A stretch of DNA of 64,000 nucleotides from Deltaproteobacteria bacterium (GTDB lineage Bacteria > Myxococcota > JADLHZ01): positions 45,861 through 109,860 of the forward strand of contig JADLHZ010000079.1 in assembly GCA_020848545.1 (NCBI GenBank), read 5' to 3'. The notes beneath the pieces were generated by a model, which was given only the letters and a program-made list of their open reading frames with translations, was not told the origin of the DNA and ran no database searches. This document shows, piece by piece, positions 1 through 8,944 of this stretch. Both the position numbers and the translations under genes were made by a program. The stretch's first letter is position 1; each line of letters begins with the position of its first letter.

Positions 1-2621
1 GCTTGCACGCCCTTCGGATCAGCCGGGCGGAGCGCGAAGTACGAGGCGATGTGGTTGCGGGTCTTCTCGGGATCGCGCGAGTGCTTGATGCGCAGCTCGA
101 TGGCGCGAAAGAGCAGCTCGGCCTTGTCGCCCGTCGCCGCCCGCTCGACCCGCGCGTCGTAGAACGCGTCGAGCTCGTCGTAGAGGCCGTAGTCGACGAG
201 CGTGCACTCGAGCTCGGTCGTGTTCGGGATGCTCGCGGCCTCGGCGACGTACGCCGCGAGCAGCGCTCTTGCTGCCTGCGTGCCGTTGCTCATCCGCTTG
301 TACGAATCGGCGAGCGCCAGGCTGACCGTGGCCTTCCACGTGCCGTTCGGCAGCGACGCGATCACTGCCTCGAGCGTGGCCTGCATGACGTCGTGCGCGT
401 TCGCGGCTTGCGCGCTCGCGACGAGCTGCTCGAAGATCGCGCGGTCTTCGGGGGCCAAGCGGAAGGCTTCCGCCAAGCGTCCGATCGCCGCGTCGCCGCG
501 GCGAAGACCATCGCGCTCGACGTTCGCGAGCTTCAGCGTGAGGCGCTGCTTGGCAACGTTGTCTTTGGTCTCGGCGAGCGCGCGCTCGAAGTGCTCTTTG
601 GCACGCTCTGCCGCGTTCTGCTTCGCTTCGTGATCGCCGAGCGCTTCGGCCACATCGGCGACGGCGATGCGCGCCGCGATGCCTCGCTCCAAGCCGGAGA
701 TGACGTCCGGTGAGCGATCGCTCTCGGAGAAGAGCTGCAGATAAATGGTGACGGCGTCTGCCTGGCGGCCGAGGCGTTGCTCGTAGAGCTTGGCGAGCTC
801 GCGGCTGTAGAGCTTGTCGGCGTTGAGCGCGACCAGGCGCACGAGCGTCATCGACAGATCGGACCAGCGCTGCGTCGCGTGTTGCGCGTGCGCGAGGTGC
901 GCGAGCGTCTCTTTGTCGTTCGGCTCCTTGGCGAGGAGCTGCTGGCACACTTCGACGAGGCGCGGGCTCGCTGGATCGCGGGTGTGCAGCTCGGCGGCCT
1001 CCTTGCGCAGCGCGGCTCGTTGCTCTTCGGGCGACAGCGCCACCGGCGCCGGCGCCGCGGCGGCCGCACTGCGCGCCTGATCGAGCTCGGCGAGGACCGC
1101 CTCGATCCCAGCACGATACTCGCTCGTCGCGTTCCTGCCGGCCATCACCAGGGCGTGGCGCGTGCGGTCCTTGTCGTCGGCGTTCGTCGTCAGCGCGATC
1201 AACGCCTTGGCGCGTTCGGCCGTAGGCCAGGCGGCGAGCGCCTGAATCTGCGTTTCGTAGGCCTGCGTGCTGTTCTGGACCGAGGCGAAGAGCTTCGCCT
1301 GCTCGTCGAGCACGTGCGCGCGCTCGGCGCCTTCGAGCAAGCGGCCGTGCGCCGACAAGAGCTGCAACAGACCCTGCGCATCGCCGCTGCCGCGCCGTTC
1401 GTTCTCGAGCGCGTCGAGGGCGCCGATGTCGCACGGATCGAGCGCGGCGATCCGTTCGAAGGCGGCGCGCAAGCCGGCGGCGTCGCCAGCGCTCTTGTGG
1501 GTCTCGGCGAGCAGCGTGCGCAGGTGCAGCTCGGCGTGCGGCTCACGCGCGAGCTGCGTCGCTTCGGTGAGCGCCTGCACACGCTGGCCGTTCTGCGAGA
1601 GCCCGGCGGTGTAGCGGCGCAGCACGTAGCGATCGTTCGGATCGCACTCGAAGGCGGCGCCAAAGAGCTGGGCGGCCTCGGCAGCACCGGCGGCTTGCAG
1701 ATCTTCGGCGGCCGCCACGAGGAGCCGTGCCGCGCGCGTCTTGTCCTTCGCCTTGATCTTCAGCGCCGCTGTCTTGAGCGGCTCGAGCGCGGCCGCGACG
1801 GTTTGCGTGGCGAGGGCGACGTGGACGAGCAGGCGGAGCGCGTCGGCTTGCGCCGGCACGAGCAGCAACGCCTTGTCGATCTGGTCGCGCGCGCGCGTCG
1901 CGTCCTTTTGGTAGACGAAGAGCAGCTCGGCCATCTGCACGTAGTTGGCCGCGGCGCGAGACTTGTCGCGCGTGACGATCGCCTCTTCGCGGAGCGCCTT
2001 CAGCTTCGGCTCCACGTCGGCGGCGCTCACGCTGAGCGCGGCGAGCTTTCCGGCGACGGGGCTGGCGGCGCCGAGGCTCGCGACCCACGCCGCTGCTGCA
2101 GCGTGCGCGATCGGATGCGTCGCCGCGAGATCCAAGATCGCATCGACCTCGAGCTTGAGCTCGCCTTCGATCGCGCCGTTCGCCGCCGCGAGCTTGCAGT
2201 GCGCGATCCCGCGCGTCGCGAGGCCGAGCGCACGGCACACGCGCAGCGCGGCAATTTGCGATTCGCCGAGGCTGGCGTCGATCTGCAGCGCGCGCTCGTG
2301 CATCGCCACCGCGCTGTGCAGATCTTGAATTCGCTCGTACGCCTCGCCGAGCGTGGCCAAGCGCGCCGCCCGCAAGTACTGATCCTGCGTGCGTTCGACG
2401 AAGCGCTCGCCGAGGGCGCAAAAACGCGCGAGATCGCCGGCGTTTTCGAGGAGCGTCTGGAGCGCGGAGAACGCGGACTGATTGTCGGGATCGGATTCGA
2501 GCGTGCGCCGGAGCTGGAACTCCTGCCGGAGCGCCGCGGTCTTGGCGCCGTCGCCGTCTGGAGGCACGGCGCCTACCATGTTGGCCTGGCCGCGCGCGGC
2601 TGTGTCCGTCTCAGTGGGCAT
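1..2621 (-). CDS. Large TPR-repeat protein, C-terminus beyond the window
   Basis: This frame stays open from the ATG at 2621 to the left edge, giving at least 873 residues with no stop. The product is almost wholly alpha-helical and Ala/Leu-rich, with repeated TPR-like blocks such as LERIAALDP, LAKLYEQRLGRQADAVTIYLQ and AKEHFERALAETKDN, spaced about 34 residues apart. No signal peptide or catalytic motif is visible. The start is backed by a GAGG sequence a few bases upstream. TPR solenoids usually act as protein-protein scaffolds; in this lineage long TPR proteins are often tied to gliding, sporulation or secretion, but nothing here fixes the partner. Long open frames on the opposite strand are shadows of its GC-rich codons. 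Confidence 0.85.
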   Translation of the reverse strand, partial: MPTETDTAARGQANMVGAVPPDGDGAKTAALRQEFQLRRTLESDPDNQSAFSALQTLLENAGDLARFCALGERFVERTQDQYLRAARLATLGEAYERIQDLHSAVAMHERALQIDASLGESQIAALRVCRALGLATRGIAHCKLAAANGAIEGELKLEVDAILDLAATHPIAHAAAAAWVASLGAASPVAGKLAALSVSAADVEPKLKALREEAIVTRDKSRAAANYVQMAELLFVYQKDATRARDQIDKALLLVPAQADALRLLVHVALATQTVAAALEPLKTAALKIKAKDKTRAARLLVAAAEDLQAAGAAEAAQLFGAAFECDPNDRYVLRRYTAGLSQNGQRVQALTEATQLAREPHAELHLRTLLAETHKSAGDAAGLRAAFERIAALDPCDIGALDALENERRGSGDAQGLLQLLSAHGRLLEGAERAHVLDEQAKLFASVQNSTQAYETQIQALAAWPTAERAKALIALTTNADDKDRTRHALVMAGRNATSEYRAGIEAVLAELDQARSAAAAAPAPVALSPEEQRAALRKEAAELHTRDPASPRLVEVCQQLLAKEPNDKETLAHLAHAQHATQRWSDLSMTLVRLVALNADKLYSRELAKLYEQRLGRQADAVTIYLQLFSESDRSPDVISGLERGIAARIAVADVAEALGDHEAKQNAAERAKEHFERALAETKDNVAKQRLTLKLANVERDGLRRGDAAIGRLAEAFRLAPEDRAIFEQLVASAQAANAHDVMQATLEAVIASLPNGTWKATVSLALADSYKRMSNGTQAARALLAAYVAEAASIPNTTELECTLVDYGLYDELDAFYDARVERAATGDKAELLFRAIELRIKHSRDPEKTRNHIASYFALRPADPKGVQ

Positions 2622-2704
2622 GTCCTCACTCGAAGTCCCGTGGCGAAACGTCATTCCAAGCGAAATTCGCGCGAAAAATCGCGGTCGTTTCGCCAGCCGA
2701 AGTT

Positions 2705-2716
2705 TTACCCGGGTAA
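2705..2716. promoter_or_regulatory. 12-bp perfect palindrome upstream of the TPR gene
   Basis: TTACCCGGGTAA is a perfect dyad about 85 bp upstream of the start of the leftward TPR gene, in the short gap between that gene and the one before it. It could be an operator. No regulator gene lies beside it and I found no second copy, so the role is inferred only from symmetry and position. Confidence 0.3.
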
Positions 2717-2775
2717 TCGGGGGGCCACAATTAAACTGCGCCTAAGTAGACACGGTGCGTCGTGGCCGTAGCGAT

Positions 2776-3411
2776 CTACTTTTTCACGATCACCGGTGGC
2801 GCCTCGTTCGGATCCGGCTCCCGCTCGTAGCGCACGCGCAGCACTTTCAACCCGCGCGAGCCCAAGTGGGCGACGAGATCGCGTTCGTAGCCTTGCAGGA
2901 GGCGTCGCGTGTTCGGGTCCTCGGTGTAAAACGCGATCTCGAGGCCGCGGGGCGCGAGCATGACGTCGACGCTGAGGTCGCTCATCACGTTGGCGTCGAC
3001 GTCGGCGCGAAACGCGAGATCGCCGTCTTTGCTCGCGGTGATGAGCAAGGTTTGCACCGTCTTCTCGATCAGCTGCTGGAATTTTCTCTGCGCCGTCATG
3101 CCCTTCGTCTGCGTGACCATGCGCGCCGCGAGCTTCTTCGCCGCCGTGTCTTTCGCCGCCGGCCGCGCGAGCGCCCGCCGCGTCGTGTCGGCGCGGATCA
3201 TCGCCGTCTCTTGCACGATCGGCGCGCCGCGAAACGCCGGCACCGCCTCGCCCACGATCGCCGGCAGCACGCTGCCCGCGCGCGCTTCGAGGGCAGGGTA
3301 GCGGCGGCGGCCGCTGCGTTTTTCTGGCGGGTGATCGCCGTCATCGATCAGCGCAGAGCGGGCGGCGTCCAAGATCGCCGCCGCGTGTGTCGGATGTCGT
3401 TCCTCGCTCAC
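2776..3411 (-). CDS. Conserved hypothetical protein with FliK/YscP-like C-terminus
   Basis: The product has 211 residues from a GTG at 3411; a longer frame to 3477 would run into the divergent gene. The N-terminal half is basic and probably disordered. The C-terminal ~90 residues contain APRGLEIAFYTEDPNTRRLL followed by a helix and a final strand (GLKVLRVRYE). This pattern resembles the C-terminal domain of flagellar hook-length (FliK) and type III needle-length (YscP/HrpP) proteins, where a strand, a petrelL-like helix and a closing strand recur. No other flagellar or secretion gene is adjacent, so the resemblance is a family-level guess. It is divergent from the + gene at 3441, only 29 bp away. 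Confidence 0.6.
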   Translation of the reverse strand: MSEERHPTHAAAILDAARSALIDDGDHPPEKRSGRRRYPALEARAGSVLPAIVGEAVPAFRGAPIVQETAMIRADTTRRALARPAAKDTAAKKLAARMVTQTKGMTAQRKFQQLIEKTVQTLLITASKDGDLAFRADVDANVMSDLSVDVMLAPRGLEIAFYTEDPNTRRLLQGYERDLVAHLGSRGLKVLRVRYEREPDPNEAPPVIVKK

Positions 3412-3440
3412 AGCGAAAATATGCCATACTCCACGGCGCC

Positions 3441-4007
3441 ATGGCCTACGACTTCGTCGCAGCCTTTCGTAGCGCACGGGAAACGAACACGCACAGCGAT
3501 GGCGACCGTCGCGGCGTGATCACGGTGCCGGAAGCACGCGCGATCATCGTGGCGGCGCAGTCCGAAGGCGCGACCGGCGCACAGATCACGGACGCGTTCG
3601 AGAATCTGCGCACCGAAGGGCGACGCTTGCTGGCGGCGTCGACGCTCGTCTTGCATCCGCCGGATCGCACGCAAGTGGCGAGCGGCCACGGTTCCCGCGG
3701 CGACGCGCGGCTGAACTTCGATTGCTTCGCCGGCAACTTGATCATCCGAGTGCGTGCCGGCGATCGCACGTCGCGCGGACTCTTGTTCGACGCCGCGCTC
3801 GCGAGCACCTATCAAATGGCGTCCGATACGACGAGGCGCGCCGAGCAGCTGAGGGCGCTCTACAGCGATCATCCGGAGCTGCGGGGTTATCGCGACATGT
3901 TCGTCGAGCAGAAGTATCCGGCAGAGGGTGTGCCCCAGCATGGGAGCGCGGACGGGGTCGATCGCATTTCCTTCGAGCTGCCGGAGTCGGTGCTCGCGCC
4001 GCGCTGA
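3441..4007 (+). CDS. Hypothetical protein, 188 aa
   Basis: I do not recognise this family. The protein begins MAYDFVAAFRSARETNTHSD and is soluble, with no signal peptide or membrane segment. The N-terminal third is helical (EARAIIVAAQSEGATGAQI); the middle has strands such as FAGNLIIRVRAGD. A GTG start at 3387 in frame would overlap the divergent gene start at 3411, so the ATG at 3441 was chosen, although it lacks a clear ribosome binding site. The tight divergent arrangement with the FliK-like gene suggests shared control. It could be a chaperone or partner of that protein, but only position supports this. Confidence 0.55.
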   Translation: MAYDFVAAFRSARETNTHSDGDRRGVITVPEARAIIVAAQSEGATGAQITDAFENLRTEGRRLLAASTLVLHPPDRTQVASGHGSRGDARLNFDCFAGNLIIRVRAGDRTSRGLLFDAALASTYQMASDTTRRAEQLRALYSDHPELRGYRDMFVEQKYPAEGVPQHGSADGVDRISFELPESVLAPR

Positions 4008-4038
4008 TCGGGCGGAATCGAAAAGGGACCGGGGAGCG

Positions 4039-4884
4039 TTACGGGTTCTGCGCTTCCAAGTACGCCTTGAGCTCGGCCTCGGTGACCTTGCCGTCGGCGT
4101 TCGCGTCGGCGTTCACGACGATCTTCGTCCAGTACGGCTCCGGCACTTCGCTCGCGTCGAGCGCGCCGTCATTGTTCTTGTCGAATTTTTCGAAGTACGC
4201 GTGCGCGCTCGGGCGGTGCTCGCCGCCGTGATCGTCATCCTTGTCGCCGCTCGCGCCCGTGGCGCCAGTCGTGCCGGTGGGACCGGTCTTGCCGCTCGGC
4301 CCTTCGCACTCGTCGTCGTTTTCGTCGTCGTCGTCTTTGTCGCCAGCGTCGCCCTTCTCGTCGTCGTCGTCGTCGCACACGTCGCGACCGTGTTCTTGTT
4401 GCTTACCCTTGAAGACGCCTGCCGCGACCGCGGCGTCGAACTCGGCCTCGGTGACCTTGTCGTCTTTGTCGGTGTCTGCCGCCGAAATGCGATCCCACTT
4501 CTTCCCGGCTTCCGCCTTCGTGATGGCGCCATCTTTGTCCTTGTCGAGGTGGCGGCACTGGTTGTTCGGGCCCTTCGGCCGCTTCTTGTCGTCGTCCTTG
4601 TGCGGGCGCTTGACCGTGCCGTTCAACACGCCGGCCAGCAGCTCGTCGAAGGTGACGAAGCCGTCCTTGTCCGCGTCAGCCGGCGCGATGATCGCCCAGA
4701 TCTCGGCCGACACTTCCGACGCGTCGATCTTGCCGTCGCCGTTCTTGTCGAACTTTCCGAAGCTGGCTTGCGACGGGTTCTGGGTCAGCGCCTCGAGGTC
4801 GCTGCCGGTGGGCGTCGCGGTCGGGCTGCCGCAGGCGACGGTGAGAGCAAGGCCAAGGATACTCGAGTAAGTCATGGATTTCAT
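4039..4884 (-). CDS. Six-EF-hand calcium-binding lipoprotein with collagen-like insert
   Basis: The 281-residue product starts with a lipoprotein-type signal (MKSMTYSSILGLALTVAC, weak lipobox TVAC), so it is probably membrane-anchored. Six canonical EF-hand loops are visible: DKNGDGKIDASE, DADKDGFVTFDE, DKDKDGAITKAE, DTDKDDKVTEAE, DKNNDGALDASE and DANADGKVTEAE. Between loops four and five lies a very acidic Asp/Glu run and a short Gly-x-y stretch (GKTGPTGTTGATGASG) like bacterial collagen. Calcium binding outside the cytoplasm is the likely role, as a buffer or a Ca-dependent surface protein. A GGAGG sequence sits 8 bases before the ATG. It converges on the preceding + gene. Confidence 0.9.
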   Translation of the reverse strand: MKSMTYSSILGLALTVACGSPTATPTGSDLEALTQNPSQASFGKFDKNGDGKIDASEVSAEIWAIIAPADADKDGFVTFDELLAGVLNGTVKRPHKDDDKKRPKGPNNQCRHLDKDKDGAITKAEAGKKWDRISAADTDKDDKVTEAEFDAAVAAGVFKGKQQEHGRDVCDDDDDEKGDAGDKDDDDENDDECEGPSGKTGPTGTTGATGASGDKDDDHGGEHRPSAHAYFEKFDKNNDGALDASEVPEPYWTKIVVNADANADGKVTEAELKAYLEAQNP

Positions 4885-4986
4885 TTGTCATTCCTCCATG
4901 CAAGCGCACGGTGATGTGGGCATGCGGGGGAGTGAGACCGACACTCTACAAATTTTCGACACGAAATCATTTCGCTCGACACGCCC

Positions 4987-6060
4987 ATGGCCGCCGTGTT
5001 CGGTCCCTATCCGATGTTCCCCCCGCTCTTCGTGACGATCGCGCTCGGCACCGTGCAGACACCGCTCGTCGAGCTCGCGTGCCTCAAGACGGAGGGCGGC
5101 CGCATCGATTGCGCTCGCCTTGCCGAGAAGCTCGCGATCTACGGCGGGACCTACACCGTCTCAGTCGTCGCTGCGGAGAATGGTGAGACCAGTGAGGACG
5201 CCGTTTTTCGCGTGACCCTGCTCGAGCGCGGCGCCGAGTGCCTCATCGAGACCATCGCGCTGCTCGACAAAGCTGCGGCGCCGCGCACGGCGACCTTCGT
5301 GTGCGACGAAGCGCACGAGCCGGAGCGCCCGCTCGCGTTGCACATCAAAGGAGAGCTCGACGGTGGTTTCGAAGAGACGTTGCGCACGCTGCGGGGCGGG
5401 GCGCGCCGTTTGCGGCAAGTCGAAAGTCCGCTCGCCCGCAAACAACGCGAGCCAGGCATCCGCGAGAAGTCCGAGAAAGCTGCCCCGTTGCCAACGCCCG
5501 AACCGGAGCCGGCGCCAGCGGCGGACGCCTTCGCGTCGAGCCTCGCGGCAGGCGAGACCGCTGCGTCAGCGCTGCGCGTGGGATTGACTCTGGGAGGGGC
5601 GCTCACCGGTTTTTCGGCGCTGGTCTCGGGTGGCTTCGGCTTGGCGATCGTCGGGCAGTTTCGGGTGCCCGTGCAGATCGGCGTCGGCGTGCGCCTCGGC
5701 TTTCGACCTCCGCTGGCGACCGCATCCGGGGCGCTCGCCAGCACGTGGATCGAACCGTTTGTGCGCGCCGGCTACTGCTTTGATCCGCACACCCGCGTGG
5801 CGCTTTGCGTCAGCGCCGCCGGCGAAGCCGTCCTCGCGCTCTTGCGCCTTTCCGGCTCCGGCACGATCTTGGTCGCCACGGGCGCGGCCGGCGCGGATCT
5901 GCGCGTCAGCTACGCACTGCACCCGCGGGTCGGAATTTACCTCGACGGGCGCGTCCTCGCGGCGTTCCATCGCCCGGAATTCGTCTCGGGTGACGTCACC
6001 CTTTTCGCTTTGCCGCCGATAGTTTGGGGGAGCGAGGTGGGCCTTGCGCTTTGGTTCTGA
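4987..6060 (+). CDS. Probable outer-membrane protein with C-terminal barrel
   Basis: The 357-residue protein has two parts. Residues 1-150 look like a periplasmic domain that starts at a hydrophobic segment (PLFVTIALGTVQ). A Pro/Glu-rich linker (PTPEPEPAPAADA) then leads to a C-terminal half made of alternating amphipathic strands and Gly turns (GVGVRLGFRPPL, YLDGRVLAAF) ending in LALWF; a terminal aromatic residue is typical of outer-membrane barrels. It heads a run of four genes with an ECF sigma factor, its anti-sigma factor and a lipoprotein, so it may be a target or sensor of that system. No specific family is recognised. Confidence 0.65.
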   Translation: MAAVFGPYPMFPPLFVTIALGTVQTPLVELACLKTEGGRIDCARLAEKLAIYGGTYTVSVVAAENGETSEDAVFRVTLLERGAECLIETIALLDKAAAPRTATFVCDEAHEPERPLALHIKGELDGGFEETLRTLRGGARRLRQVESPLARKQREPGIREKSEKAAPLPTPEPEPAPAADAFASSLAAGETAASALRVGLTLGGALTGFSALVSGGFGLAIVGQFRVPVQIGVGVRLGFRPPLATASGALASTWIEPFVRAGYCFDPHTRVALCVSAAGEAVLALLRLSGSGTILVATGAAGADLRVSYALHPRVGIYLDGRVLAAFHRPEFVSGDVTLFALPPIVWGSEVGLALWF

Positions 6061-6090
6061 CGCTTCAGGTTCTGACGCTTCAGGTTCTGA
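6053..6090 (+). repeat. 15-bp tandem repeat spanning a stop codon
   Basis: GGTTCTGACGCTTCA occurs twice in a row, followed by the partial copy GGTTCTGA. The first copy contains the last codons and TGA stop of the barrel protein, and the array ends 6 bases before the sigma-factor ATG. Each unit carries another TGA. Copy-number change would alter the spacing between the two genes. Confidence 0.85.
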
Positions 6091-6096
6091 GATCAA

Positions 6097-6762
6097 ATGT
6101 CGAATTTCCGACGGAGCCCGGGACTGATGGCCCGCATGGTCTTGCACGCCGTCCCGACCGGCACGCACACTCGAGGGAGCGACGATGACTACCCGTGGTC
6201 AGAGCTCGTGCGTGCCTCCGCCTCAGGGGACGAACGTGCGCGGCGCGTGCTCGTGGAGCGAACCTTGCCAATGGTGCACAGAATGATGAGCCGTTTGGTC
6301 GGGCGCCGCGCTGATCACGACGACCTCGTGCAGACGGTGTATGCGCGCTGCTTCCGGTCGCTGCAGACCTTTCGCGGCGACGCCAAGTTCACGACCTGGC
6401 TCGGCTCCATCTGCGTCAACGTCGCCTCGACCTACTGGCAGCAGAGGAAGAACCACGCGAGCACGGATGATGTGCCGGAGCTGATGCTCGTCGACGGCAA
6501 GAGCCCCGAGGCCCAGATCGCCGCTCGCGCCGGCCTGCGCATCGTGGCGCGGCTGCTCTCCGAGATGACGCCGGCGCTGCGCTCAGCGTTCGTCCTTCAC
6601 GTGCTCGAAGGGCACGACATCGACACCGTCGCCGCGATGAGTGGGACGAGCGTAGGCGCGACCTACAAGGCGGTCGAGCGCGCGCGCCAGCAGCTCGAAG
6701 CGCAAGCAGCGAAGCACCCGGATCTGGCGCGTTTCCTCAGCGAAGGGAGCGTGCGCTCATGA
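6097..6762 (+). CDS. ECF RNA polymerase sigma factor
   Basis: The 221-residue protein carries sigma region 2 (DHDDLVQTVYARCFRSLQTF, then FTTWLGSICVNVA) and region 4 (TPALRSAFVLHVLEGHDIDT with the HTH VAAMSGTSVGATYKAVERAR). Region 3 is absent, as in group 4 (ECF) sigma factors, which redirect RNA polymerase to envelope or stress promoters. The ATG at 6097 follows the tandem repeat; an in-frame ATG at 6127 is an alternative. Its stop overlaps the start of the anti-sigma gene by ATGA, indicating translational coupling. Confidence 0.93.
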   Translation: MSNFRRSPGLMARMVLHAVPTGTHTRGSDDDYPWSELVRASASGDERARRVLVERTLPMVHRMMSRLVGRRADHDDLVQTVYARCFRSLQTFRGDAKFTTWLGSICVNVASTYWQQRKNHASTDDVPELMLVDGKSPEAQIAARAGLRIVARLLSEMTPALRSAFVLHVLEGHDIDTVAAMSGTSVGATYKAVERARQQLEAQAAKHPDLARFLSEGSVRS

Positions 6763-7883
6763 ACGCGTGGACCTGCGCCGACGTCGAGCGCGAAGTCTTC
6801 GGACACCTCGCGGGACAGCTCGCCGAGACGGACGCCCTGCGCGCGCACGTGCACCTGCAAGGCTGCGCCGCGTGCGCCGCACTCTCTTTGCAGTGGGATC
6901 AATGGCGCACGACCTTGCAAGCGAGCAGCGTCCCCGTGCTCTCGCCGGATCACGCAGCGCGGCTCACCGCGGCGATCGTGGCCGACGCCGCGCGCGCCGA
7001 TGTGTCGGTTGAGCGTGCACCGGTGAGGACGCGACGTGTCCGCGCGGCGATCGGCGCCGCGATGGCGATCGCCGCCGCGGTGTTGATCGTGTTCGTCGCG
7101 CGGGCGCCGTCGCCGCCGTCCGCGCCGGTGCTCGTCGCGCAAGAGCCGTCGGCCTCGACCGCGATCCCGGACGTGCTCTTGCGGCCGCCACCTCTTGTCG
7201 AGACGCCCTTTGCCGGACCGGCGCTCGCGAACGTGTCGAGCGCGCGATCGGCGGCGCCCATCGCGATGCCGCCGCACGCGCCGCTGGTCGAGGCCGTCGA
7301 CGATCCGGCGCCGCCACGCTTCGTCTGCCCAGAGTCGCTCGCCGCGATCGCCAAACACGGCAAGCGCGCGGTGCACTGCCTCGAGGGTCGCGGCGCTGAT
7401 GCGTACCTCTCCGTCGCCGAGAGCTTGCTCGCCCGCGGCGCGCGGGCCGATGCCGAGGTCTACTTCGTCGCGATCGGCGAGCGCTTCGCTGGAAATGCCG
7501 CCGCCGATGCGCTGTACGCGAGCGCGCTCATCGCGATCGACACGGGGCGCGAGTACGTCGCGCGCGAACGGCTCGAACGTTATCTCGCGACGGCGAAGGA
7601 CGGCGCTTTTCGAGCCGACGCAGCGTGGCGCCTGGCCACGCTGCTCACGCGCGCTCGCCAGTTGCAGCGCGCGACCCCCTGGCTCGACGAGGTCATCGAG
7701 CGCTCACCGTCGTCGTCGCGGCGAGCCGAGGCGCTGTTCTTGCTCGGCTCGATGTACGATCGCGAGCTCGACAACTTGAGCGGCGCGCTCGTGGCCTATC
7801 GCCGTGCGATGGCCGAGCCGAGCGCGGCGCCCGAGATCAAGAAGGCGGCCGAAACACGTATCGCGGAGCTCTTGCAGCGATGA
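6759..7883 (+). CDS. Transmembrane anti-sigma factor with ZAS motif and TPR domain
   Basis: The 374-residue protein has an N-terminal zinc-binding anti-sigma motif HLQGCAAC (HxxxCxxC, residues 32-39), a single membrane helix near residues 95-115 (AAIGAAMAIAAAVLIVFVA), a Pro/Ala-rich periplasmic linker, and a C-terminal TPR-like region (LYASALIAIDTGREYVARER, then YDRELDNLSGALVAYRRAM). Such proteins hold the partner sigma factor at the membrane until an envelope signal frees it. The partner is almost surely the ECF factor encoded just upstream, whose stop codon overlaps this start. The TPR end could sense a periplasmic partner, perhaps the neighbouring barrel or lipoprotein. Confidence 0.9.
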   Translation: MNAWTCADVEREVFGHLAGQLAETDALRAHVHLQGCAACAALSLQWDQWRTTLQASSVPVLSPDHAARLTAAIVADAARADVSVERAPVRTRRVRAAIGAAMAIAAAVLIVFVARAPSPPSAPVLVAQEPSASTAIPDVLLRPPPLVETPFAGPALANVSSARSAAPIAMPPHAPLVEAVDDPAPPRFVCPESLAAIAKHGKRAVHCLEGRGADAYLSVAESLLARGARADAEVYFVAIGERFAGNAAADALYASALIAIDTGREYVARERLERYLATAKDGAFRADAAWRLATLLTRARQLQRATPWLDEVIERSPSSSRRAEALFLLGSMYDRELDNLSGALVAYRRAMAEPSAAPEIKKAAETRIAELLQR

Positions 7884-8938
7884 AGAACGTCGGTGTCATG
7901 CTGATCCTCGCGCTCACACCGGCGTGCCTCATGCGCGTGCAGCTCGGCAGCGGCGCGAGCGCGGAGGGACCGGCAGCGGCCGGCGATGATGAGCAGAAGC
8001 AGGACGACGGCGGCGGCGCGCCGGTGAAGCCGACCGGCACCGACGTCGAGCCGGCGCCCGAGCTGCGCGTGAAGGACTTCGGCGTCGCGATCGACGCGGT
8101 GACGCCCGCCCGCATGGCCCGCGCCGCTTCCGGCGACGTCTTCATCGCGGCGGACGACGCACTCTTCGTCGCCGGCCGCAGCAGCGTCTCGAAATATCCC
8201 TACGACCCGAGCGACGGCGGCTTCGCGAGCGTGCGCGCGATCGCGGCCCTCTCCGAGAGCGTCTTGCTCGCGACCGACGCTGGCACCTTCGTCTGCGAGC
8301 TCGATGACGATCGTGCGCGGTGCAAGCGCGCCAGCGAGCACGACGGACCCTCCGTCGTCGGCTTCGCGCCGATGCCGGGCGGAAAGGTGCTCTTCGCCTC
8401 GGAGAAATCCATTGGCGTGCTGAAAGCGTCGGCGCCCTTCCTCACGCCACCGGTGGCGCTGACGACCGAGCGCGGCGTCGCCGGCACGACGCGCGCGTGG
8501 CAGTGGCTCCGCTTCGACGCGGCGCCGTGGGCGTGCGCGCTCGATCGACCGCCGCAAGCCGGACAGTCGCTCGCGTGCGTAGCGAAGGAGAAGCTCAGCG
8601 CGAAGGTGACGCAGGTCGTTGCGATCGACGAAGCGACGACGGCGTTCGCGACGCTCGGCGACGGCGTGCTCTTGCGCGGCAAAGAGGCCGACGCGTGGGA
8701 CGAGAGCAACGGCTTACCCGACGGTCACGTCAACGATCTCATCGTGTGGCAGGACGATCTGTGGGCCGCGACGGATTCCGGCCTCGCGCGCCTCGATCCG
8801 AAGAACGGCGCGCGTGACGTACCGGAGTCGGTGCTCGCCGGCCAAGCCGTGGTCGCGCTCGCGATCGGCGGCGATGGCGCGCTGCTCGCGGCGGTCGGTC
8901 GGCAGCCGTCGAAGCTCGTGCGCTTCAGCGCGAAGTGA
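7880..8938 (+). CDS. Lipoprotein with propeller-like repeats
   Basis: The ATG at 7880 overlaps the anti-sigma stop (ATGA) and opens a lipoprotein signal, MKNVGVMLILALTPAC, giving 352 residues. After an acidic low-complexity linker come repeats of beta blades; SNGLPDGHVNDLIVWQDDLW followed by AATDSGLARLD matches the repeat of the two-component-regulator propeller family, seen in periplasmic sensor domains. The protein has no kinase or output part of its own. As the last gene of the sigma/anti-sigma operon it may be a periplasmic sensor acting on the anti-sigma factor, or a member of the regulon. Role inferred from context. Confidence 0.8.
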   Translation: MKNVGVMLILALTPACLMRVQLGSGASAEGPAAAGDDEQKQDDGGGAPVKPTGTDVEPAPELRVKDFGVAIDAVTPARMARAASGDVFIAADDALFVAGRSSVSKYPYDPSDGGFASVRAIAALSESVLLATDAGTFVCELDDDRARCKRASEHDGPSVVGFAPMPGGKVLFASEKSIGVLKASAPFLTPPVALTTERGVAGTTRAWQWLRFDAAPWACALDRPPQAGQSLACVAKEKLSAKVTQVVAIDEATTAFATLGDGVLLRGKEADAWDESNGLPDGHVNDLIVWQDDLWAATDSGLARLDPKNGARDVPESVLAGQAVVALAIGGDGALLAAVGRQPSKLVRFSAK

Positions 8939-8944
8939 GCACGC

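Noticed and set aside
777..2771. 664-residue open frame on the + strand
   Set aside because: Extremely Arg/Leu/Val-rich with no domain; it is the complement of the TPR gene in high-GC DNA.
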